From: an uncultured Collinsella sp.
Lineage (GTDB): Bacteria > Actinomycetota > Coriobacteriia > Coriobacteriales > Coriobacteriaceae
Assembly (NCBI GenBank): GCA_900756945.1
Contig: CAAELZ010000062.1
Coordinates: 1 to 5,532 of the forward strand
Length of the DNA: 5,532 nt
Direction: 5' to 3'
Every line of letters begins with the position of its first letter. Position 1 is the stretch's first letter. Below the pieces are notes generated by a model. The model saw nothing but the letters and a program-made list of their open reading frames with translations, did not search any database and was not told where the DNA came from. Shown here in pieces: positions 1-4,266 of this stretch. The position numbers and the translations under genes are program-made.

Positions 1-1193
1 CGGCCGCGGGAGAGCTCGGCGGAGGGCACGACGAGAAGGTCCAGGCCCTCCTTGTACAGCACGTCGTTGGTGACGGTGTTGCGGGCGTAGACGCAGATCT
101 TGCCGGGCTCGACGCACAGGGTGTTGGAGCCGTCGTTCCACTGCTCGCGGGAGGCCGCGATCGGGTCGCCGCCGCCGCAGGGGATCAGCTTGACCTGGTC
201 GACGCCGGTGGCGTCCTCCAGGACGTGCTCGAGGGTGTCCTCGATCAGGCGGATGTTCACGTCGCCCGGGTTCTTGCCGGCGGTCAGCTCGTAGACGCGC
301 AGGGTGCCCATGATGGCGGGGTGGATCGTGAACTTATCGACGTCGATCTGGGTGAAGACCGTGTCGAGGTGCATGAAGGCGCGGGAGACCGGGATGTCGA
401 AGGCCAGGATGCGCTCGACCTTGGAGTCGGAGTTCCAGAAGATGTTCTGGGCCATGACGTCGATGGCGGCCGCCTGGGTGCGCTGGGAGATGCCGACGGC
501 GAGGGTCTTCTCGTTGATGTTCAGCACGTCGCCGCCCTCGGTGTGGAACTGGCAGTCGCGGCGGAAGTACAGGGAGACGTCCTTGTAGTCGGGGTGGTAC
601 TTGAAGACGTACTTGCCGTACAGGGTCTCGCGGTTGCGGGTGACCGAGTACATGCGGTTGAGGTTGACGCCCTCGCCGACGACCGCGAACGGGTCGCGGG
701 TGAAGTAGAGGTTGGGCATCGGGTCGATGATCAGGTCGGACTCGGACTCGGAGTTGACCAGGGAGTCGAGGGTCGTGGACGCCGTGAGGGGCATGTCGAT
801 CTCGGCCTTGGTCATGCCGGCCATGGTCTTCTTGACGAACTCGAGGTTGTCCTCGATGGAGTCCAGCTTCTCGCGGACGATCTGCGGCATGTGCTGGCCG
901 CGGATGCCTGCCTCGGCGATGTACTGGTCGGTGAACTCGGCGCGGGCGCCGGGGACCTGGTCGAACACCTCTGCGACGAGGTTCTCGAGGTAGAGCACCT
1001 CCACGCCCTGGTCCCTCAGGATCTGGGCGAAGGTGTCGTGCTCCTGCTGCGCGACCTCCAGGAACGGGACGTCGTCGAACAGGAGTCGCTCGAGCTCGTC
1101 GGGCGGCAGGTTGAGGAGCTCGTCGCCGGGACGGTGCAGGCAGACCTTCCTGAGCTTGCCGATCTCGGAAGGCACGTGCAGACCTTTCGTCAT
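1..1193 (-). CDS. arcA: Arginine deiminase (ArcA), 3' end cut by the window edge
   Basis: Arginine deiminase hydrolyses L-arginine to L-citrulline and ammonia in the cytoplasm, the first step of the ADI pathway that yields ATP through ornithine carbamoyltransferase and carbamate kinase. The translation starts MTKGLHVPSEIGKLRKVCLH, the typical ADI N-terminus. Substrate and catalytic motifs follow: FTRDPF with Asp167, EGGD at residues 219-222, and MHLDTVF with His275 and Asp277, matching the Asp/His positions of characterised ADIs. In-window sequence is 397 residues and ends in ELSRG, just before the family's RGGPRCMSMP block, so the nucleophilic Cys and roughly the last 15 residues lie outside. 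The ATG is supported by the conserved N-terminus and an upstream purine-rich AAAGGTAGGAGG; AGGAGG ends only 2 nt from the ATG, so AAAGG at about 9 nt may be the working part. It is transcribed divergently from ppk1. Identification is very secure; the other arc genes are not visible. Confidence 0.97.
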   Translation of the reverse strand, partial: MTKGLHVPSEIGKLRKVCLHRPGDELLNLPPDELERLLFDDVPFLEVAQQEHDTFAQILRDQGVEVLYLENLVAEVFDQVPGARAEFTDQYIAEAGIRGQHMPQIVREKLDSIEDNLEFVKKTMAGMTKAEIDMPLTASTTLDSLVNSESESDLIIDPMPNLYFTRDPFAVVGEGVNLNRMYSVTRNRETLYGKYVFKYHPDYKDVSLYFRRDCQFHTEGGDVLNINEKTLAVGISQRTQAAAIDVMAQNIFWNSDSKVERILAFDIPVSRAFMHLDTVFTQIDVDKFTIHPAIMGTLRVYELTAGKNPGDVNIRLIEDTLEHVLEDATGVDQVKLIPCGGGDPIAASREQWNDGSNTLCVEPGKICVYARNTVTNDVLYKEGLDLLVVPSAELSRG

Positions 1194-1207
1194 GGCCTCC
1201 TACCTTT
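1194..1207 (-). promoter_or_regulatory. arcA ribosome binding site region
   Basis: Read on the minus strand, this stretch is AAAGGTAGGAGGCC immediately before the arcA ATG. It offers two overlapping Shine-Dalgarno matches: AGGAGG (complement of 1196-1201), with an unusually short 2-nt spacer, and AAAGG (complement of 1203-1207), with about 9 nt to the start. The conserved ADI N-terminus fixes the start codon, so this double or close-set site is real, but which part pairs with 16S rRNA cannot be told. Confidence 0.7.
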
Positions 1208-1209
1208 CT

Positions 1210-1228
1210 TTCGGGCCTTTCGGCCGAA
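1210..1228 (-). promoter_or_regulatory. arcA leader hairpin with GAAA tetraloop
   Basis: In the arcA mRNA sense this is UUCGGCC-GAAA-GGCCCGAA. UUCGG pairs with CCGAA and CC pairs with GG, leaving one bulged C and a GNRA-type GAAA tetraloop. The stem has 7 base pairs and ends only a few nucleotides before the AAAGG/AGGAGG ribosome binding region. There is no U-tract after it, so it does not look like an intrinsic terminator. A role in mRNA stability or in keeping the binding site open is an inference. Confidence 0.6.
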
Positions 1229-1233
1229 TCTCT

Positions 1234-1258
1234 CAGCACCCTTCCGTAACGGGTGCTG
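1234..1258 (-). promoter_or_regulatory. arcA leader hairpin, 8-bp stem
   Basis: A perfect inverted repeat, CAGCACCC at 1234-1241 and GGGTGCTG at 1251-1258, encloses a 9-nt loop. It lies between the predicted arcA promoter and the GAAA-loop hairpin, so it would be the first structure in the arcA 5' UTR. No U-run follows it on the minus strand. It could be an RNA stem or, as DNA, a dyad bound by a regulator. I do not recognise it as a known riboswitch class. Confidence 0.55.
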
Positions 1259-1274
1259 CTTACTGACAGCTCTA

Positions 1275-1308
1275 GTTATATCCAAATTCCAACCGCAATT
1301 CCACCTCG
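1275..1308 (-). promoter_or_regulatory. Predicted arcA promoter
   Basis: On the minus strand the hexamer TATAAC (complement of 1275-1280) matches the -10 consensus at 5 of 6 positions. Transcription would start near 1269 and give a leader of about 75 nt. At 17-nt spacing the -35 hexamer is TGGAAT, only 3 of 6 matches, so an activator is likely to be needed. The -35 area contains TGGAATT twice with a 12-bp period (complements of 1285-1291 and 1297-1303 as AATTCCA). The assignment comes from motif matching only. Confidence 0.5.
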
Positions 1309-1328
1309 CCCCCGAACGGTCAACAAAG

Positions 1329-1349
1329 TTCGATGAACGGTATATCGAA
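1329..1349. promoter_or_regulatory. Candidate operator palindrome upstream of arcA
   Basis: TTCGAT (1329-1334) and ATCGAA (1344-1349) form a perfect 6-bp dyad around a 9-bp spacer. Its centre at 1339 is about 70 bp upstream of the predicted arcA transcription start, a common position for activators that contact RNA polymerase. It does not match the CRP/FNR consensus TGTGA-N6-TCACA or a full ARG box, so no regulator is assigned. Short dyads arise by chance, so confidence is modest. Confidence 0.35.
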
Positions 1350-1615
1350 TATGATTCCCCCATAATGCACTTCGGCGTTCTAAAGTAGCTTTTCTAAGGT
1401 AAACGCTCTTTTTTCTCAAAAATCATTCGCAATTACAACTCCAATCTTTCGATTAAAAATTGCATATCTACAACGGTTTTATGTATATAAATGACGCTTG
1501 TTTACGTTTCTGCCTGTATTCGATGATATTCAGCTATCTATCATTCTTATTCACACATACTCAGCAGTTGAGTGAGGATCTAGACCGTTTTTCGCAACGC
1601 GACGGGCGTCAGCTC
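1350..1615. other. AT-rich divergent intergenic stretch without a gene
   Basis: This part of the arcA/ppk1 gap is visibly AT-rich compared with the GC-rich genes on both sides. It holds short low-complexity runs (for example CTTTTTTCTC near 1408-1417) and small dyads: ACTCA-N5-TGAGT at 1559-1573 and GACG-GG-CGTC at 1601-1610. Two ATTCA half-sites at 1528-1532 and 1549-1553 stand 21 bp apart. The one small open frame (1481-1633, 50 codons) has no ribosome binding site. I see no tRNA, no small-RNA signature that I recognise, and no mobile element. Confidence 0.6.
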
Positions 1616-1621
1616 TATGGC

Positions 1622-1648
1622 TTGACAGCGTAAGAAGTAGGTTAAGAT
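1622..1648 (+). promoter_or_regulatory. Predicted ppk1 promoter
   Basis: TTGACA at 1622-1627 is a perfect -35 consensus. The best -10 hexamer after it is TAAGAT at 1643-1648 (4 of 6 matches), with a 15-bp spacer that is shorter than the ideal 17. Transcription would begin near 1655, giving a leader of about 95 nt before the preferred ATG at 1751. No clear Pho box is visible. This is a motif-only prediction. Confidence 0.45.
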
Positions 1649-1718
1649 ACCGTTCGCACAATACGTCCGTGCCACAAGTCGACTAAATTGAGACAATAGT
1701 GAATAGTGTTAGGCAACC

Positions 1719-1733
1719 GTCCCCTGCGGGGAC
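1719..1733 (+). promoter_or_regulatory. GC-rich hairpin before the ppk1 start
   Basis: GTCCCC (1719-1724) and GGGGAC (1728-1733) pair perfectly around a TGC loop. The stem ends 17 nt before the preferred ATG at 1751 and 11 nt before the alternative ATG at 1745. If the in-frame GTG at 1706 were the start, the hairpin would lie inside the coding sequence; its presence fits an untranslated leader better. No T-tract follows, so it is not a terminator. It may affect translation initiation. Confidence 0.5.
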
Positions 1734-1750
1734 TGAACGGACAGATGCAT

Positions 1751-4153
1751 ATGCCGAGCAAAATCGAAAAAAAGCAAGCCGCCGCAAAGCTGCGCAAACC
1801 GCCGCGCGACTTCTCGTACACGCAGAACCGAGAGCTCAGCTGGCTGCGCTTTGATAACCGTGTGCTTGACGAAGCCTTCGACGAGACCGTTCCGCTGTTC
1901 GAGCGTCTAAAGTTCGTGTCGATTTTCGAGTCTAACCTCGACGAGTTTCTCATGGTGCGCGTGGGCGGCCTGTCCGATCTGGCGGAGCTCAAAAAACAGC
2001 CTGTCGACAACAAGAGCAATATGACCGCCTCCGAACAGGTCGATGCTGTCATGACCGAAATGCCCGGGCTCCTTACCCGATGGGAGTCCATCTTTAAGAG
2101 CATCGAGGGCAAGCTCGACACCCTAGGCGTTCACCGCGCTCGCATCGATTCGCTTACGCCCGAGGAGCGCACCTTTGTCACCCGCTACTTCCAGGCCTAC
2201 GTGTCGCCGGTCATCTCGCCGCTGGTGATTGACCCGCGCCACCCCTTCCCTAACCTGCGCAACGGCGCACTCTACCTGGCCTGCGGCCTGGACGGCGTCA
2301 CCGACGAGGAGAGTCTGCTGGGCCTTATCGAGATTCCCACCTCGATGAACCGCGTGGTCGAGATCCCCTCGCCCACCGGCACCTACTCCTACATCTTGCT
2401 CGAGGACGTCATCCTCGCCTGCCTGGACAGCTGCTTTGGCTCCTATAAGCCGCTCGACCGCGCGCTCATCCGCGTCACCCGCAACGCCGACATCGACCCG
2501 GACGGCGAGGGCGTCGAGGAGGAAGAGGATTACCGTCAGCACATGAAGCGCATCCTCAAGAAACGCTTGCGCCTGCAGCCGGTGGTGCTCGCGGTCTCGG
2601 GGTCGCTCGAGAAGGCGACGCTCAAGACCATCCGCAAGGCGCTCGAGCTTTCGCGCCGCTCTGTCTTTACCTGCGATATCCCGCTCGACCTAGGCTACGT
2701 CTTTGGCATTGAGGGCAAGATTCCCGAGCACCTGCGCAACGAGCTGCTCTTTACGCCGTTTAAGCCGCAGCCCAACCCCACCATCGATATGACCCGCTCC
2801 ATCCGCGAGCAGGTACTTCAGCACGACAAGCTGCTCTTTTATCCCTATGAGGCCATGAACCCCTTCCTGGATCTGGTGCACGAGGCCGCCTACGACCCCG
2901 AGTGCATCTCACTGCGCATCACGCTCTACCGCGTGGCCAAGCAGAGCCGCCTGTGCGAGTCACTGATCGATGCCGCCGAGAACGGCAAAGAGGTCACGGT
3001 GCTCATGGAGCTCCGCGCGCGCTTTGACGAGCAGAACAACATCGAGTGGGCCGAGCGCCTGGAAGAGGCCGGCTGCACCGTCATCTACGGCTCCGAGGGC
3101 TTTAAGTGCCACTCCAAGATCTGCCAGCTCACCTATCGCGAGGGCATGGCGCTAACGCGCCTGACGCTGCTGGGCACCGGCAACTTTAACGAGAAGACGG
3201 CCAAACTCTACAGCGACTTTATGCTCATGACCGCTCACCCCGGCATCGGCGAGGACGCCAACCTGTTCTTCCGCAACCTGTCGCTGGGCAACCTGCGCGG
3301 CGATTACCGCTTCCTGGGTGTGGCGCCCGTCGGACTGAAACCGCTCATCATGCGCGGGCTTGACCGCGAGATCCAGCGCGCCCTCGCCGGCGAGCCCGCC
3401 CGCGTGTTCTTTAAACTCAACTCGCTCACCGACCGCGAGGTCATCGACAAGATCGCCGAGGCATCGTGCGCAGGAGTCCGCGTGGACATGATCATCCGCG
3501 GCATCTCGTGCCTCAAGCCGGGCGTTCCTGGCAAGACCGAGAACGTGCATGTCCGTTCTATCGTCGGACGCTTTTTGGAGCATGCGCGCGTTTACGCCTT
3601 TGGCGTGGACTCGGACATGATCTATCTGAGCTCGGCCGACATGATGACACGCAACACCGAGCACCGCGTGGAGATCGCCTTCCCCGTGCTCGACCCCACC
3701 TGCCGCGCCCTGGTGCACGAGTACATGAGCATGCAGCTGCGCGACAACGTGAAGGCCCGCAGCCTCACGAGCGACGGCACCTGGGTCCCCGTGGAGCGCG
3801 CAGAGGGTGAGAAACCCTTCAACTCGCAGGAAGCCCTGCTGGAGCGTGCCTACCGCAACGCCGAGGCCGCGCCCGAGCCCGTCATTGAGGCAAAGCCCGC
3901 CCCTGCTCCTAAGCCGCAGCCGGCCACACCCGAGGTTCAGAAGGTCCAGGCGACCGTCATTGAGCCCGAGCCCGCACCTGCACCTCAGCCCGAGCCGCAG
4001 GCAGCTAAGCCCGCACCCGAGACGAGCGCCCGTCGCGATAAGCCCGCCGGCAAGACCAAGGCCATCGAGCGCCATCGCCCCGGTCGTGTGCGCATGGGCC
4101 TGGGCCTGATCGGCCTGGGTCTTAAGACGCTCATTACCGGCAAGACGAAATAG
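1751..4153 (+). CDS. ppk1: Polyphosphate kinase 1 with an extra C-terminal Pro/Ala/Glu-rich tail
   Basis: PPK1 reversibly transfers the gamma-phosphate of ATP to polyphosphate; the family is often membrane-associated. With the ATG at 1751 the protein has 800 residues against about 690-720 usual. The N domain opens with QNRELSWLRFDNRVLDEA and includes FESNLDEFLMVRV with Asn62. A head domain follows (about 110-310), then C1 and C2. Arg394 (LYRVAK), Arg424 (LRARFDE), the autophosphorylated-type His454 (HSKICQL) and His611 (FLEHARVY) keep the spacings of E. coli Arg375, Arg405, His435 and His592, so the enzyme should be active. TGNFNEKTAKLYSD and YLSSADMMTRNTEHRVEIA are also present. Residues 704-800 form an extra tail: Pro/Ala/Glu-rich, then basic, then a Gly/Leu-rich end. 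Start choice: GGA at 1739-1741 sits 9 nt before ATG 1751; ATG 1745 and GTG 1706 are in-frame alternatives, and a hairpin argues against 1706. It is followed by its own terminator. Confidence 0.96.
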   Translation: MPSKIEKKQAAAKLRKPPRDFSYTQNRELSWLRFDNRVLDEAFDETVPLFERLKFVSIFESNLDEFLMVRVGGLSDLAELKKQPVDNKSNMTASEQVDAVMTEMPGLLTRWESIFKSIEGKLDTLGVHRARIDSLTPEERTFVTRYFQAYVSPVISPLVIDPRHPFPNLRNGALYLACGLDGVTDEESLLGLIEIPTSMNRVVEIPSPTGTYSYILLEDVILACLDSCFGSYKPLDRALIRVTRNADIDPDGEGVEEEEDYRQHMKRILKKRLRLQPVVLAVSGSLEKATLKTIRKALELSRRSVFTCDIPLDLGYVFGIEGKIPEHLRNELLFTPFKPQPNPTIDMTRSIREQVLQHDKLLFYPYEAMNPFLDLVHEAAYDPECISLRITLYRVAKQSRLCESLIDAAENGKEVTVLMELRARFDEQNNIEWAERLEEAGCTVIYGSEGFKCHSKICQLTYREGMALTRLTLLGTGNFNEKTAKLYSDFMLMTAHPGIGEDANLFFRNLSLGNLRGDYRFLGVAPVGLKPLIMRGLDREIQRALAGEPARVFFKLNSLTDREVIDKIAEASCAGVRVDMIIRGISCLKPGVPGKTENVHVRSIVGRFLEHARVYAFGVDSDMIYLSSADMMTRNTEHRVEIAFPVLDPTCRALVHEYMSMQLRDNVKARSLTSDGTWVPVERAEGEKPFNSQEALLERAYRNAEAAPEPVIEAKPAPAPKPQPATPEVQKVQATVIEPEPAPAPQPEPQAAKPAPETSARRDKPAGKTKAIERHRPGRVRMGLGLIGLGLKTLITGKTK
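3881..3997 (+). repeat. Imperfect 75-bp-period repeat inside the ppk1 tail
   Basis: The 42-nt segments at 3881-3922 and 3956-3997 agree at about 34 positions by eye and lie in the same frame, 75 bp apart. They encode VIEAKPAPAPKPQP (from residue 711) and VIEPEPAPAPQPEP (from residue 736). The pattern suggests that the Pro/Ala-rich linker grew by internal duplication. Low-complexity Pro/Ala codons alone raise similarity, but both copies also begin with the identical GTCATTGAG. Confidence 0.6.
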
Positions 4154-4155
4154 TC

Positions 4156-4180
4156 GTTTGTAGAAGCAGTTTGTAGAAGC
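4156..4180 (+). repeat. Tandem 12-bp direct repeat after ppk1
   Basis: GTTTGTAGAAGC occurs at 4156-4167 and again at 4169-4180, separated by one base (13-bp period). The second copy supplies the 5' edge of the terminator stem (AAGC at 4177-4180). It looks like a slippage duplication of terminator-flanking sequence; no function is evident. Confidence 0.75.
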
Positions 4181-4220
4181 GCCCCGCATTTGAGGAAAGC
4201 CTCGGATGCGGGGCGCTTTT
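4177..4220 (+). terminator. Intrinsic terminator of ppk1
   Basis: AAGCGCCCCGCAT (4177-4189) pairs perfectly with ATGCGGGGCGCTT (4206-4218). The pairing continues through two T-G wobbles and an inner GAGG/CCTC stem (4192-4195 with 4200-4203) to an AAAG tetraloop, giving about 19 pairs in one continuous stem. TTTT at 4217-4220 follows on the plus strand; the T-run is short and is interrupted by CCC. There is no T-run on the minus strand, so it acts rightward, ending the ppk1 transcript 24 nt after the stop codon. Confidence 0.9.
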
Positions 4221-4223
4221 CCC

Positions 4224-4232
4224 TGCTACCAT
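4224..4232 (+). promoter_or_regulatory. Candidate extended -10 promoter of the methyltransferase gene
   Basis: TGCTACCAT contains an extended -10 TG (4224-4225) one base before TACCAT (4227-4232), a 4-of-6 match to TATAAT. It sits directly after the ppk1 terminator, and a start near 4239 would leave a leader of about 28 nt. No good -35 is seen, since that position falls in the terminator stem; an extended -10 could compensate. This is inferred from the motif and from the need for a promoter after a strong terminator. Confidence 0.4.
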
Positions 4233-4266
4233 GGTGCGAGCAACAACACGAATGACAGGCAGGGAT

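Noticed and set aside
1194..1320. Known metabolite riboswitch in the arcA leader
   Set aside because: GGGTGCTGAGAGA looks faintly like a TPP element, and the hairpins are suggestive, but the remaining conserved blocks of TPP, glycine or guanidine riboswitches are not present.
225..1388. Long plus-strand open frame (387 codons) across the left part
   Set aside because: It lies antisense to arcA, and its translation is low-complexity Val/Asp/Gly/Leu-rich sequence with no motif. The long frame is a by-product of arcA's GC-biased codons; the minus-strand reading gives a complete family signature.
1429..1463. GCAATT/AATTGC inverted repeat
   Set aside because: The arms are only 6 bp, the loop is 23 nt, and the surroundings are AT-rich, so it is likely to be chance.
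1481..1633. Small open frame of 50 codons upstream of ppk1
   Set aside because: There is no Shine-Dalgarno sequence before the ATG, the sequence is AT-rich and non-coding in style, and it ends within the predicted ppk1 promoter. Chance is the simplest explanation.
3152..4189. Minus-strand open frame (345 codons) opposite ppk1
   Set aside because: It overlaps the conserved PPK1 C1/C2 domains in antisense, its product is repetitive Gly/Leu/Ala/His, and it would run through the terminator region. PPK1 explains the same DNA fully.
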